The position numbers were made by a program, and so were the translations under genes. The notes below the pieces were generated by a model. That model saw only the letters and a list, made by a program, of their open reading frames with translations. It ran no database searches and was not told where the DNA came from. Source: Actinomycetota bacterium (GTDB lineage: Bacteria > Actinomycetota > Actinomycetes > Actinomycetales > Dermatophilaceae). From it: a DNA stretch of 64,000 nt. Of this stretch, positions 29,918 to 39,544 are shown one piece after another. How positions within the stretch are numbered: position 1 is the stretch's first letter; every line of letters starts with the position of its first letter. The stretch covers positions 248,001 to 312,000 of the forward strand of contig JAIUOP010000002.1 of assembly GCA_020161815.1 (NCBI GenBank), read 5' to 3'.

Positions 29918-30898
29918 TCAGTCCTCGAGCATGTCCGGCGTGAGGTTGGCCTCGGTGCCGGGGACGCCGAGGTCCTGGGCCCGCTTGTCCGCCATGGCGA
30001 GCAGCCGCCGGATGCGGCCGGCCACGGCGTCCTTGGTCATCGGGGGCTGCGCGAGCTGGCCGAGCTCCTCCAGGCTCGCCTGCTTGTGCTCGAGACGGAG
30101 GCGACCGGCCTGCTGCAGGTGCTCGGGGATGTCCTCGCCGAGGATCTCCATGGCGCGCTGGACCCGGGAGCCGGCGGCGACGGCCGCCCGGGCCGATCGG
30201 CGCAGGTTGGCGTCGTCGAAGTTCGCGAGCCGGTTGGCGGTGGCGCGGACCTCGCGGCGCATCCGCCGTTCCTCCCAGGCCAGCACCGCATCGTGGGCGC
30301 CCAGCCGGGTGAGCATCGCGCCGATCGCGTCGCCGTCGCGGATGACGACACGGTCGATGCCACGCACCTCGCGGGCCTTGGCGGCGATCCCGAGCCGGCG
30401 GGCCGCTCCCACGAGGGCCAGTGCGGCCTCCGGTCCGGGGCAGGTCACCTCCATGGCCGAGGAGCGCCCGGGCTCGGTGAGCGAGCCATGGGCGAGGAAG
30501 GCTCCGCGCCAGGCCGCCTCGGCGTCGCACTCGGACCCGGCGACCACCCGCGGTGGCAGTCCGCGCACGGGCCGCCCCTCCCGGTCGACCAGCCCGGTCT
30601 GGCGGGCCAGGTCGGGCCCGCCCTCGACGACGCGGACGACGTAGCGCGAGGACTTGCGGATGCCCCCCGCAGCGAGCACCAACATCTCCGGGGTGAGGCC
30701 GTACAACTCCATGAGCTCCCGACGGAGCCGGCGCGTGGCGTTGGCGGTGTCGAGCTCGGCCTCGACGACGACCTGCCGACCGATGAGGTGCAGTCCCCCG
30801 GCGAACCTCAGGGTCGCGGCGAGCTCCGCCTTGCGGCAGCAGGGCTTGCTCACCGGGAGCCTGCTCAGCTCGTCCTTGACCCGAGCCGTCATCGCCAT
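29918..30898 (-). CDS. whiA: WhiA, sporulation/division regulator
   Basis: 326 residues. WhiA pairs a degenerate LAGLIDADG-like domain with a C-terminal helix-turn-helix and controls cell division and differentiation in actinobacteria, with a broader role in Firmicutes. Well-conserved blocks: [20 protein letters not shown] near the start, [33 protein letters not shown] and the [26 protein letters not shown] at 30898 gives the family start [10 protein letters not shown] with AGGA 8 bases upstream; an ATG at 30907 overlaps the yvcK stop and is possible. Last gene of uvrC-rapZ-yvcK-whiA. Confidence 0.95.
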   Translation of the reverse strand: MAMTARVKDELSRLPVSKPCCRKAELAATLRFAGGLHLIGRQVVVEAELDTANATRRLRRELMELYGLTPEMLVLAAGGIRKSSRYVVRVVEGGPDLARQTGLVDREGRPVRGLPPRVVAGSECDAEAAWRGAFLAHGSLTEPGRSSAMEVTCPGPEAALALVGAARRLGIAAKAREVRGIDRVVIRDGDAIGAMLTRLGAHDAVLAWEERRMRREVRATANRLANFDDANLRRSARAAVAAGSRVQRAMEILGEDIPEHLQQAGRLRLEHKQASLEELGQLAQPPMTKDAVAGRIRRLLAMADKRAQDLGVPGTEANLTPDMLED

Positions 30899-30903
30899 GA
30901 CGG

Positions 30904-31875
30904 TCATCCTGCCATGCCGCCGGGGGCGGCCGGGGACTCGGCCATGATGTCCTGGAGGGCCGCCGCGAGGCGCAACCGGTCGTGGGTGCCGGGTCGATCG
31001 CGCGCGGCCATCGGGGCCAGCACGAGCTCGGCGCCGATGCGCGCTGCGGCCTCGCGGACCGACGCGACGTCGTCGACGGCGTCCGGGTCGGCGAGCACCA
31101 CGTCGATCCTGACGTCGGGTGCGTAGCGCGCGAAGACGTCGAGGTGTGCTGCCGCCGTGAGCCCGTCGGTCTCGGTCGTCTGCATCTCGAGGTTGAGGAT
31201 GACCAGGCGCCGGGCGCGCGTGACCCGCAACGCCTCGCCGAGCTCGGGGACGAGCAGGTGCGGCATGACCGAGGTGAACCACGACCCCGGGCCCAGGATC
31301 ACCCAGTCGGCCGCGCGGATGGCGGCCACGGACTCGGGGTAGGCGGGCGGGGTCTCGGGCACCAGGCGGACTCGTTCGACGTGGCCGGGCGTCGTCGCCA
31401 CCTCGGCCTGCCCGTGCACCTCCCGACGGGCGAGCGGATCCTCGGGGTCCAGGCCGGTGACCTCGGCCACGATGTCGAGCGGGACCGCGGCCATCGGCAG
31501 GACCCGTCCGCTCGCCCGCAGCAACCGGGCGACGAGGTCGAGTCCCGCCACTGGGTCGTCGAGCAGCTCCCACAGGGTGACGATGAGGAGGTTCCCGAGG
31601 GCATGGCCGGACAGCGGTCCCTGACCGGCGAAGCGGTGCTGCAGCACGTCCCGCCAGGTGTGGCCCCACTCGCTCTCGTCGCACAGGGCGGCCAGTGCCA
31701 TCCGCAGGTCGCCCGGCGGCAGGACCCCGAACTCGTCCCGGAGCCGGCCGCTGGAACCCCCGTTGTCGGCGACCGTGACGATCGCCGAGATGTCGTCGGT
31801 GAGGAAGCGCAGGGCGGACAGGGTCGCGGCGAGGCCGTGGCCACCGCCGAGCGCCGCCACCACGTGGGGCTTCAT
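30904..31875 (-). CDS. yvcK: YvcK/CuvA family gluconeogenesis factor
   Basis: 323 residues, YvcK (CuvA in mycobacteria) family, related to CofD, which binds UDP-sugars and links carbon state to cell-wall synthesis. Conserved blocks: [55 protein letters not shown] and [22 protein letters not shown] at 31875 overlaps the rapZ stop by four bases. In the usual rapZ-yvcK-whiA block. Confidence 0.94.
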   Translation of the reverse strand: MKPHVVAALGGGHGLAATLSALRFLTDDISAIVTVADNGGSSGRLRDEFGVLPPGDLRMALAALCDESEWGHTWRDVLQHRFAGQGPLSGHALGNLLIVTLWELLDDPVAGLDLVARLLRASGRVLPMAAVPLDIVAEVTGLDPEDPLARREVHGQAEVATTPGHVERVRLVPETPPAYPESVAAIRAADWVILGPGSWFTSVMPHLLVPELGEALRVTRARRLVILNLEMQTTETDGLTAAAHLDVFARYAPDVRIDVVLADPDAVDDVASVREAAARIGAELVLAPMAARDRPGTHDRLRLAAALQDIMAESPAAPGGMAG

Positions 31876-32780
31876 TCGCGCCCCAGGTCGCGATGGACGA
31901 CGAAGCCGACCGCACGCTCGTTCGACAGGCGCGCGGCGAGGGCCTCGGTGATCGCCACGGAACGGTGCTTGCCCCCGGTGCAGCCGATGCCGACGGTGAC
32001 GTAGCGGCGCCCCTCGCGCACATAACCCGCCATGACCGTGTCCATGAGCAGGGTCACCCGATCGAGGAACTCCTCGGCTCCCGGCTGCTCCAGGACGAAC
32101 TCCGCAACGGGGGCATCGCGTCCGGTGAGGGCCTTGAGCTCCGGCACCCAGAACGGGTTGGGCAGGAAGCGCAGGTCGAAGACGAAGTCGGCGTCGAGCG
32201 GGATGCCGTACTTGAAGCCGAAGGACATCACGGCGATCCGGAGCCGGCCACCCTCGGCGCCGAGGAGGTCCTCGACCCGCCTGGCCAGCTGGTGGACGTT
32301 GAGTCCCGAGGTGTCGATCACGACATCGGCACGGGAGCGCAGCTCCGAGAGGACCGCCCGCTCCCGCTGGATGCCGTCGAGGAGCCGGCCCTCCCCCTGG
32401 AGTGGGTGCGGCCGGCGCACGCTCTCGAAGCGACGGACGAGGGCCTCGTCGGTGGCGTCGAGGAAGACCAGCCGGGGTGTCCATCGCGAGACGTCGAGCT
32501 CGTCGAACGCGCTGCGAAGGTCGTCGGAGAAGCGCTGGGCGCGGACGTCGACGACGACCGCGACCTTGAGGTCGACACCGCGCTCGCGGACCTCCTCGCC
32601 GAGGGCCACCATCGCGGGCAGCAGCCGCGGCGGCAGGTTGTCGATGACGTGCCACCCGTGGTCCTCGAGGACATTGGCCGCGGTCGACCGTCCCGCACCG
32701 CTCATCCCGGTGAGGATGAGGAGCTCGACCGGGGCCCCCTGGGGTGCGGCTCCATCGGTCGGCCGGGCGCCTTCAGTCAT
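31872..32780 (-). CDS. rapZ: RapZ-family nucleotide-binding protein
   Basis: 302 residues, RapZ/YvcJ family. Walker [10 protein letters not shown] (25-33), C-terminal domain with [26 protein letters not shown] and the [14 protein letters not shown] phosphate-binding loop. In E. coli RapZ is an RNase E adapter and metabolite sensor; in actinobacteria the target is not clear. Its start overlaps the uvrC stop by eight bases. Confidence 0.94.
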   Translation of the reverse strand: MTEGARPTDGAAPQGAPVELLILTGMSGAGRSTAANVLEDHGWHVIDNLPPRLLPAMVALGEEVRERGVDLKVAVVVDVRAQRFSDDLRSAFDELDVSRWTPRLVFLDATDEALVRRFESVRRPHPLQGEGRLLDGIQRERAVLSELRSRADVVIDTSGLNVHQLARRVEDLLGAEGGRLRIAVMSFGFKYGIPLDADFVFDLRFLPNPFWVPELKALTGRDAPVAEFVLEQPGAEEFLDRVTLLMDTVMAGYVREGRRYVTVGIGCTGGKHRSVAITEALAARLSNERAVGFVVHRDLGRE

Positions 32781-34710
32781 CGAGCACCTCTCCCGTCATG
32801 GCGTCGACAGCGGGACCGGCGGCCCCGTGTGCCTCCAACTGTGCCGCAATGGTGGCGGCGAGCGCAGGCCCTATGCCCGGCACGGTCGTGAGCTCCGCCA
32901 CCGAGGCCGCCCGGATCTTCTTGACCGAGCCGAAGGCGCGTAGGAGGGCCTTGCGTCGCGCCTCCCCCAGGCCCGGTATGCCGTCCAGCTGGCTGCTCGT
33001 CATGGCCCGGGAGCGTCGTTGGCGGTGGAAGGTGACGGCGAAGCGGTGGGCCTCGTCGCGGATCCGCTGCAGGAGGTAGAGCCCCTCCGAGGACCGGGGC
33101 AGCAGCACCGGGTGCGCCTGCCCGGGCAGCCAGACCTCCTCGAGCCGCTTGGCCAGGCCCACGACCGTGACGTCGACGATGCCGAGGTCGTCGAGGACGG
33201 CCTGGGCCGCGTTCACCTGGGGCAGGCCACCGTCGACCACGATGAGGTTCGGTGGGTAGGCGAACCGCTGGGGCCTGCCCGTCTCCTCGTCGCGCGCTCG
33301 GGTGCTCACCTCCTGCTGCAGGCGATGGAGGCGACGACGCAGGACCTCGTGCATGGCCGCGGTGTCGTCGGTCTGGGTGTCCGGCCCCTCGCCGCGGACG
33401 ATGAAGCGGCGGTACTCGGACTTGCGGGCGAGGCCGTCCTCGAAGACGACCATCGAGCCCACGACCTGGGTGCCCTGGACGTGGGAGATGTCGAAGCCCT
33501 CGATCCGCAGGGGTGACTCCTCGAGCTGGAGGGCCTCCTGGAGCTGCTGCAGGGCCTGGCTGCGGGCGGTGAGGTCGCCCGCGCGGGCGACCTTGTGCCG
33601 CGCCAGGCTCTGGGTCGCATTGCGCGCGACCGTCTCCATCAGGGTCCGCTTGTCCCCGCGCTGCGGGACCCGCAGCCGCACCCGGCCTCCGCGCCGCCCG
33701 GAGAGCCACTGCTCGAGCGCGGCAGCATCCGGTGGGAGGGCGGGCACGAGGACCTCACGTGGGAGCTCGTCCCCGGAGAGGGCTCCGTAGACCTCCTGGA
33801 GGAGGTGCCCGAGGACCTCGGGCAGGTCCTCGGCGTCCTTCTCCGCCACCCAGCCGCGCTGCCCCCGGATGCGTCCACCGCGCACGTGGAAGACCTGGAC
33901 GGCGACCTCCAGCTCGTCGTCCTCGACCCCGAACACATCGGCATCGGTGTCGTCGGCCAGGACGACGGCGGACTTCTCGAGCACCCGCTCCAGGGCTGCC
34001 ATGTCGTCCCGCAGCCGCGCGGCCCGCTCGAAGTCGAGCTCAGCAGCCGCTGCGCGCATCTCGGCCTCGAGCCGCTTGAGGAACCGGGCGCTGTCCCCGG
34101 CCATGAAGTCGCAGAAGTCCTCCGCGATCTCCCGGTGACCGGCGGCGTCGATGCGGCCCACGCAGGGTGCCGAGCACTTGTCGATGTAGCCGAGCAGGCA
34201 GGGGCGGCCCACCTGGCCGGCTCGCCGGAACACCCCGGTCGAGCAGGTCCGGACCGGGAACACCCGCAGGGCGAGGTCGAGCGTCTCGCGAATGGCCCAG
34301 GCGTGGGCGAAGGGGCCGAAGTAGCGAGTGCCCTTGCGCTTGGCACCACGCATGACCTGGGCCCTGGGGAACTCCTCGCCCATCGTCACCGCGAGGTAGG
34401 GATAGGACTTGTCGTCGCGGTACCTGACGTTGAACCGGGGGTCGTACTCCTTGATCCAGGCGTACTCCAGCTGCAGGGCCTCGACCTCGGTGCGCACCAC
34501 CGTCCACTCGACGCTGGCCGAGGCCCGCACCATCTGGCGGGTGCGCTGGTGGAGCGCCGACTCGTCCTGGAAGTAGGACGTCAGGCGTGGCCGGAGGGAC
34601 TTGGCCTTGCCCACGTAGACGACCCGCCCGGCGTCGTCCCGGAAGCGATAGACGCCGGGATCGGTCGGGATCTCGCCCGGGGCCGGGCGATAGCTCTGGG
34701 GGTCGGCCAC
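32773..34710 (-). CDS. uvrC: UvrABC endonuclease subunit C
   Basis: 645 residues. N-terminal GIY-YIG nuclease ([23 protein letters not shown], about 19-41), central UVR motif near 200-235 ([20 protein letters not shown]), RNase H-like domain ([18 protein letters not shown]) and C-terminal helix-hairpin-helix pair ([28 protein letters not shown]). Makes both incisions in nucleotide excision repair with UvrA and UvrB, encoded further right. GTG start with a -10 box six bases upstream (leaderless). Confidence 0.96.
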   Translation of the reverse strand: MADPQSYRPAPGEIPTDPGVYRFRDDAGRVVYVGKAKSLRPRLTSYFQDESALHQRTRQMVRASASVEWTVVRTEVEALQLEYAWIKEYDPRFNVRYRDDKSYPYLAVTMGEEFPRAQVMRGAKRKGTRYFGPFAHAWAIRETLDLALRVFPVRTCSTGVFRRAGQVGRPCLLGYIDKCSAPCVGRIDAAGHREIAEDFCDFMAGDSARFLKRLEAEMRAAAAELDFERAARLRDDMAALERVLEKSAVVLADDTDADVFGVEDDELEVAVQVFHVRGGRIRGQRGWVAEKDAEDLPEVLGHLLQEVYGALSGDELPREVLVPALPPDAAALEQWLSGRRGGRVRLRVPQRGDKRTLMETVARNATQSLARHKVARAGDLTARSQALQQLQEALQLEESPLRIEGFDISHVQGTQVVGSMVVFEDGLARKSEYRRFIVRGEGPDTQTDDTAAMHEVLRRRLHRLQQEVSTRARDEETGRPQRFAYPPNLIVVDGGLPQVNAAQAVLDDLGIVDVTVVGLAKRLEEVWLPGQAHPVLLPRSSEGLYLLQRIRDEAHRFAVTFHRQRRSRAMTSSQLDGIPGLGEARRKALLRAFGSVKKIRAASVAELTTVPGIGPALAATIAAQLEAHGAAGPAVDAMTGEVLDD

Positions 34711-34716
34711 CGTCCC

Positions 34717-34722
34717 ACCCTA
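34717..34722 (-). promoter_or_regulatory. -10 box of uvrC (leaderless)
   Basis: On the reverse strand TAGGGT ends six bases before the uvrC GTG at 34710; no ribosome binding site lies between, so a leaderless mRNA is expected for uvrC-rapZ-yvcK-whiA. Confidence 0.45.
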
Positions 34723-34790
34723 GGACGCCGCGGCGACAGCGCCGGCCGCCTCACTCCCCGCCTGCGGACGGCATACGACCCTGGGTCGGC

Positions 34791-35255
34791 TCAGCTGAGC
34801 GAGATCCCGTCCGCCGAGACGGAGATCGACTTCTTGGCCAGGCCCTCCTTGGCCGGGCCCGCCTTCACCTCGCCGGTGCTGATGTCGAACTTGCTGCCGT
34901 GGCAGGGGCAGTTGATGGTCCCGCCCTCGACCGAGGTGACCGGGCACCCCTGGTGGGGGCAGATCGAGGTGAAGGCCTTGTAGTCCCCCTCGGTCGGCTG
35001 GGTGATGACCACCTTGAGCGCGTCGATGATGCGGCCCCCACCGACCGGGATGTCGGCCTTGGCAATGGCCTGTGCTGCCACCGAGGCCGCCTGCGACCCC
35101 GCGCCGGCCACGGCCGACGACGCCTGGTCCACCGCCTGCGACGCAGCGGTCGAGGCCTCCCCCGAGCCGCAGGCCGAGGCGGCGCCCACCACCCCGAGGC
35201 CGAGCGCTCCGACCGTGGTCACGGCCTGCCGCCGGGATGGCTGGGTTGGGGACAT
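34791..35255 (-). CDS. Exported Rieske (2Fe-2S) protein
   Basis: 154 residues. The twin-arginine motif SRRQAVTT followed by a hydrophobic stretch and AASAC suggests Tat export, perhaps as a lipoprotein on Cys29, which fits export of a folded cluster protein. An Ala/Ser-rich linker (about 33-65) follows, then a Rieske domain with CPHQGCPV and CPCHGSKFD (cluster ligands C-x-H... as CPH and CPCH with the extra disulfide cysteines of high-potential Rieske domains). AAGGAG lies 5 bases before the ATG. Stand-alone; electron partner unknown. Confidence 0.88.
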   Translation of the reverse strand: MSPTQPSRRQAVTTVGALGLGVVGAASACGSGEASTAASQAVDQASSAVAGAGSQAASVAAQAIAKADIPVGGGRIIDALKVVITQPTEGDYKAFTSICPHQGCPVTSVEGGTINCPCHGSKFDISTGEVKAGPAKEGLAKKSISVSADGISLS

Positions 35256-35383
35256 GGCTTCTCCTTGGTCGAGGGCTCCGGATGGTGCGACCCTCCCATC
35301 CTTGCGCGCAGGACCGCGTGACGTCGACGGATGCCCCCGCGCCGAGGATCACCAACAGGTAACGACTCGGGACGAAATCCCGC

Positions 35384-35420
35384 GAAGGTGGTGACCTTCC
35401 GCAAAGTCGCCGGTTAGGGT
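35384..35420 (+). promoter_or_regulatory. livJ promoter with overlapping palindrome
   Basis: A -35-like TGACCT (35392-35397) and -10 TAGGGT (35415-35420) are 17 bases apart. A palindrome GAAGGT-GGTG-ACCTTC (35384-35399) covers the -35 element and is a candidate operator. The mRNA would have a leader of about 60 bases with a hairpin CTCGCG/CGCGAG (35428-35445) near its 5' end, ending in the strong RBS AGGAGG before the livJ GTG. Confidence 0.45.
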
Positions 35421-35488
35421 TCAGACGCTCGCGTGCCTTCGCGAGTGCCGAGCATTGCTCGTGGAAAGCATTTTCAACAGGAGGAAAC

Positions 35489-36712
35489 GTGCCTCAGCGT
35501 TCCGTGGTGATGATCGGCAGCTCGCTGGTCGTCGCATCACTTGCCCTCACCGGTTGCGGATCCCGCTCCAGTGACTCGGGCACCAGCTCGGACAGCGGCA
35601 GCAACAAGGTCGCCAAGATCGGCGTCATCGCCCCGCTCTCCGGTGACCTCGCCGCGCTCGGCAAGGGCATCCAGAACTCGGTCGACCTGGCCATCAAGCA
35701 GGCGAACGAGAGCAAGGCCATCCCGGGGTGGACCCTCGAGATCTCGGCGCAGGACGACGAGGCCAAGCCCGACGTGGGCAAGAACGCGGCGACCAAGCTC
35801 GCCAGCGACAAGGACGTCGTCGGCGTCGTCGGCACCCTCAACAGCTCGGTCGCCCAGAGCGTCCAGCCGGTGCTCGCCGCGGCCGACATCACCCAGGTCT
35901 CGCCGGCCAACACCAACCCGAGCCTGACGCAGGGCGCGGACTTCGCCACGGCCCCGAAGCGGACCTACGCGACCTACTTCCGCACCTGCACCACCGACTC
36001 CATCCAGGGCCCCTTCGCCGCCCAGTACCTCTTCAACACGGCGGGCATCAAGGAGGTCGCGACGGTCCACGACAAGAAGACCTACGGCCAGGGCCTGGTC
36101 GAGGCCTTCACCAAGGAGTTCGAGAAGCTCGGCGGCAAGGTCGTCGCCGCCGAGACGATCAACCCCGACGACGACAAGTACGACGCCGTCATCTCGAAGA
36201 TCAAGCCGGCCAACCCGGCCGCCGTCTACTACGGCGGGGAGTACCCGCAGGGTGCGCCCTTCTCCCAGCAGATGAAGGCCGCCGGCCTCAACGTCCCGCT
36301 CATGGGCGGTGACGGCCTCTACTCCGGCAAGTACATGGAGCTCGCCGGCGCCACCGCGGATGGTGACCTCGCCACCTCCGTCGGCGCCCCGACCGACACC
36401 CTGGCCTCCGCCAAGGAGTTCGTCGACGCCTACGGCAAGGGCGGCTACGCCGACCCGTACGAGGCCTACGGCGCCTACGCCTACGACGCGGCCAACGCCA
36501 TCATCGAGGCTCTCAAGACCTCCCTCAAGGACGCCAAGTCCGCCGAGGAGGCCCGCAAGGCCACCGTCGAGGCGATGAGCAAGGTCAAGTTCTCCGGCGT
36601 CACCGGTGACGTGGCCTTCGACGAGTACGGCGACACCACCTCGCGCGTCCTGACCGTCTACGGCGTCAAGGGCGGCAAGTGGGAGGCCATCAAGACCGAC
36701 GCCTTCAAGTGA
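35489..36712 (+). CDS. livJ: Branched-chain amino-acid ABC transporter, substrate-binding lipoprotein
   Basis: 407 residues. Signal peptide with lipobox LTGC (Cys23), Ser/Gly linker, then a type-1 periplasmic-binding fold: KIGVIAPLSGDLAALGKGIQ, the hinge AVYYGGEYPQGAPF and YEAYGAYAYDAANAIIEAL. Binds leucine, isoleucine or valine, or a related ligand, outside the membrane. GTG at 35489 with AGGAGG 5 bases upstream. Followed by a hairpin and then livHMGF, the usual layout that gives more binding protein than transporter. Confidence 0.93.
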   Translation: MPQRSVVMIGSSLVVASLALTGCGSRSSDSGTSSDSGSNKVAKIGVIAPLSGDLAALGKGIQNSVDLAIKQANESKAIPGWTLEISAQDDEAKPDVGKNAATKLASDKDVVGVVGTLNSSVAQSVQPVLAAADITQVSPANTNPSLTQGADFATAPKRTYATYFRTCTTDSIQGPFAAQYLFNTAGIKEVATVHDKKTYGQGLVEAFTKEFEKLGGKVVAAETINPDDDKYDAVISKIKPANPAAVYYGGEYPQGAPFSQQMKAAGLNVPLMGGDGLYSGKYMELAGATADGDLATSVGAPTDTLASAKEFVDAYGKGGYADPYEAYGAYAYDAANAIIEALKTSLKDAKSAEEARKATVEAMSKVKFSGVTGDVAFDEYGDTTSRVLTVYGVKGGKWEAIKTDAFK

Positions 36713-36748
36713 TCCGGGTCTGACCCTGCACTGAACGCGTGACCCACA

Positions 36749-36781
36749 ACGGCGGGGGTGGTCTCCGACCACCCCCGCCGT
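36749..36781 (+). terminator. Hairpin between livJ and livH
   Basis: Perfect 15-base arms (36749-36763, 36767-36781) made of ACGGCGGGGGTGGTC and its complement, three-base loop. Sits 36 bases after livJ. Probably a partial terminator that also protects the livJ mRNA 3' end. Confidence 0.7.
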
Positions 36782-36908
36782 CGCGCTGCACCGCGGCAGA
36801 TCCGGGGCGGAGGCCTTCTCCCCCTCAGTTCTGCGTGGTGTGATGCCCGATCCGGGCGGGGCCGCTACGCTCCCCCCAGCCACGCCATCACGATCCCCAG
36901 GAGGACAC

Positions 36909-37856
36909 GTGGATGCCTTCGCCCAACAGCTCGTCAACGGGCTGACCCTGGGCTCGCTCTATGCCCTGATTGCGGTGGGTTACACCGTCGTCTACGGCAT
37001 CGTCCAGCTGATCAACTTCGCCCACGGCGAGGTCTTCATGATCGGCGCGTTCGGTGCCCTGTCGACGTGGCTCGTCCTCTTCAAGGGCCAGACCGGGCTC
37101 TGGGTGCTGCCGATCATGATCATCGGCGCGATCATCGCCTCGGTGGTGACGGCGGTCCTCATGGAGCGCATCGCCTACCGGCCGCTGCGCAACGCCCCCC
37201 GGTTGGCGCCCCTCATCACGGCCATCGGCATCTCGGTCTTCCTCCAGGAGTTCGTCCGCCTCTTCTACGGCCGGGTGCCCTTCCTGGACTTCCCGGACGC
37301 CAAGCAGAAGGTGCCCTTCCCACAGATCGACGTGGTCACCGGCAAGGCCTTCGAGATCGGCAACGTGACCATCCAGCGCTCGGCCGTCTTCACCGTCGGC
37401 GCCCTCATCATGTGCGCCGCGGCACTCTGGTACTTCGTCAACCGGACCAAGATGGGGCGCGGCATGCAGGCCGTCTCCCAGGATCCTGACACCGCGCGCC
37501 TCATGGGCATCAACGTCGACCGGGTCATCGTCGTGGCCTTCGCCATCGGCGCCGCCCTGGCGGCCATCGCCGGCGTCGCGCAGGGCCTGCAGGTCACGAA
37601 CATCAACTTCAAGATGGGCTTCCTCGCCGGCCTCAAGGCCTTCACCGCGGCCGTTCTCGGCGGCATCGGCAACGTCTGGGGCGCCGTCGTCGGCGGTGTC
37701 ACCCTGGGCATCGTCGAGGCCATGGCGGTCCAGTTCATCCCGGGCACCTTCGGTGGTAGCCCGTGGAAGGACGTGTGGGCGTTCGCGCTGCTCATCATCG
37801 TCCTCGTCTTCCGGCCCCAGGGCCTCCTCGGTGCGAAGGTGGTGGACCGGGCATGA
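36909..37856 (+). CDS. livH: Branched-chain amino-acid ABC transporter permease LivH
   Basis: 315 residues, about eight membrane segments, LivH family: LVNGLTLGSLYALIAVGYTV, the NFAHGEVFM motif, and the EAA-like GLKAFTAAVLGGIGNVWGAV contact region. GTG at 36909 has AGGAGG 5 bases upstream; an upstream extension to 36840 lacks RBS support. Stop overlaps the livM start (ATGA). Forms the membrane channel with LivM. Confidence 0.95.
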   Translation: MDAFAQQLVNGLTLGSLYALIAVGYTVVYGIVQLINFAHGEVFMIGAFGALSTWLVLFKGQTGLWVLPIMIIGAIIASVVTAVLMERIAYRPLRNAPRLAPLITAIGISVFLQEFVRLFYGRVPFLDFPDAKQKVPFPQIDVVTGKAFEIGNVTIQRSAVFTVGALIMCAAALWYFVNRTKMGRGMQAVSQDPDTARLMGINVDRVIVVAFAIGAALAAIAGVAQGLQVTNINFKMGFLAGLKAFTAAVLGGIGNVWGAVVGGVTLGIVEAMAVQFIPGTFGGSPWKDVWAFALLIIVLVFRPQGLLGAKVVDRA

Positions 37857-39544
37857 GCAAGCTCACCCTCTCCGACGACGTGCGGGCCACGCACGGCTCG
37901 AAGGCCCCGATGCTGGCCATGGTCGGCGGTGCCCTCGTGCTTCTCTCGGGCCTGCTGTCGTGGTCCGCGGACAGCACCGTCCTCGATGACGTGTCGGTCC
38001 GCTTCTACCCCATCGGCGCGCAGATCTACATCATGGTCATGGGCGTCACCGCGATCGTCCTGGGCGTCCTGCTGCGCAAGCGGCCGGCCTGGATGAGCCC
38101 CGGACGCGGATTGCGCATCCTCGGCTGGGCCACGATCGCCTTCGTCCTGCTCCTGGCCCTGTTCGCCATCGGCTACGAGACCGGCGCCCTGGCCAATCTC
38201 AACGAGGGACTCCCCGTCGCGCTCGTCGGCGGCGTGCTGGTCCTCCTCGCGGGGATGGTCACGCCCGAGGTCACCCTCGACGTGCGCCGCTGGCCCAAGC
38301 TGAGCAGCTCCCTCGAGATCGTCGTCATCGTCGTGATGATGGCCTTCCTCCTCTTCGCCGTGGCCCACGCCCTCTCCTTGGAGAGCTGGACCTTCATCGC
38401 CTTCCTGCTGATGCTCGTCGGCGTCGCCGGAGCCGTCCTCGGCACCGGCATCGGGGGCTACCTCGGCTTCGTCGGCGCGAACAACCGCCGGCCGTTGCTC
38501 CTGGCCGCCTTCCTCGTCGCCTTCCTCTTCCCGTTCACCCAGGACGGGTCGGACGCGAACATGTCGATCGCCACCCAGATCATCATCTTCGCGGCGACGG
38601 CGCTCGGCCTGAACATCGTCGTCGGTCTGGCCGGCCTGCTCGACCTGGGCTACATCGCCTTCCTCGGCACCGGCGCGTACGTCGGCGCCATGATGTCGCA
38701 GTCGGCGTTCGCCACGATCGGGTGGAAGCCGCCCTTCCTCGTCGTCATGCTGATCGGCAGCCTGGTGGCCGCCACCTTCGGCCTCATAATCGGATCGCCC
38801 ACCCTGCGCGTCTCCGGTGACTACCTGGCCATCGTGACGCTGGGCTTCGGTGAGATCTTCCGGTTGGCGATGTTCAACCTGGACGGCAACAACGGGCCGA
38901 AGCTGACCAACGGACCCAACGGCATCCCCGGCATCCCGGACCTCAACTTCTTCGGGTTCGACTTCGGCGAGAGCCACAGCATCGCCGGATTCGAGCTCGG
39001 CCGGTTCGCCAACTACTACCTGCTGCTGCTGCTCCTCATCGCCTTCGTCATCCTCGTCTTCAGCCGGCTCAACGACAGCCGCCTGGGCCGAGGCTGGGTC
39101 GCCATCCGTGAGGACGAGCGCGCCGCCGAGGCCATGGGCGTCAACGTCTTCGGCCTGAAGCTCCTGGCCTTCGCGGTCGGTGCCGCCCTCGCCGGCATCG
39201 CCGGCACGATCAAGGCGCACGTGGACACCTCGGTGAGCCCGGACCAGTACATCTTCCTCGAGTCGGCCTTCCTCCTCGCGGCGGTGGTCCTCGGTGGCAT
39301 GGGCACGGTCGTCGGCGTCCTCGTCGGCGCCTCGATCCTCAAGCTGCTCCCGGAGAAGCTGCGTGAGGTCAATGACTACCGGCTGCTCGCCTTCGGCCTG
39401 CTGCTGGTGATCATGATGCGCTTCCGCCCGGAGGGCCTGGTGGCGAGCAAGCGTCGGCAGCTGGAGTTCCACGAGGACGACGAGGAACTCGTCGCCCTCA
39501 CCCAGCAGGAACACCTCTTGGAAGCACAGGCGGAGGCGAAGTGA
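37853..39544 (+). CDS. livM: LivM permease with N-terminal membrane extension
   Basis: 563 residues, against roughly 320-420 for most LivM proteins. The canonical part starts near residue 225 (IIIFAATALGLNIVVGLAGLL, DLGYIAFLGTGAYVGA, GDYLAIVTLGFGEIFRL, EAA-like AAVVLGGMGTVVGVLVG). The first 220 residues add about six or seven membrane segments with a short charged loop (LRKRPAWMSPGRGLR), function unknown. The acidic tail EFHEDDEELVALTQQEHLLE follows the last segment. Coupled to livH and livG by four-base overlaps. Confidence 0.92.
   Translation: MSKLTLSDDVRATHGSKAPMLAMVGGALVLLSGLLSWSADSTVLDDVSVRFYPIGAQIYIMVMGVTAIVLGVLLRKRPAWMSPGRGLRILGWATIAFVLLLALFAIGYETGALANLNEGLPVALVGGVLVLLAGMVTPEVTLDVRRWPKLSSSLEIVVIVVMMAFLLFAVAHALSLESWTFIAFLLMLVGVAGAVLGTGIGGYLGFVGANNRRPLLLAAFLVAFLFPFTQDGSDANMSIATQIIIFAATALGLNIVVGLAGLLDLGYIAFLGTGAYVGAMMSQSAFATIGWKPPFLVVMLIGSLVAATFGLIIGSPTLRVSGDYLAIVTLGFGEIFRLAMFNLDGNNGPKLTNGPNGIPGIPDLNFFGFDFGESHSIAGFELGRFANYYLLLLLLIAFVILVFSRLNDSRLGRGWVAIREDERAAEAMGVNVFGLKLLAFAVGAALAGIAGTIKAHVDTSVSPDQYIFLESAFLLAAVVLGGMGTVVGVLVGASILKLLPEKLREVNDYRLLAFGLLLVIMMRFRPEGLVASKRRQLEFHEDDEELVALTQQEHLLEAQAEAK

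Noticed and set aside
29918-30898. WhiA taken as a homing endonuclease
   Set aside because: Its LAGLIDADG-like fold is degenerate, without the acidic catalytic motifs, and the HTH and context identify WhiA.
35359-35405. GlnR-like boxes upstream of livJ
   Set aside because: GTAAC and GTGAC half-sites exist, but their partners (GAAAC) and the 22-base step are not met.
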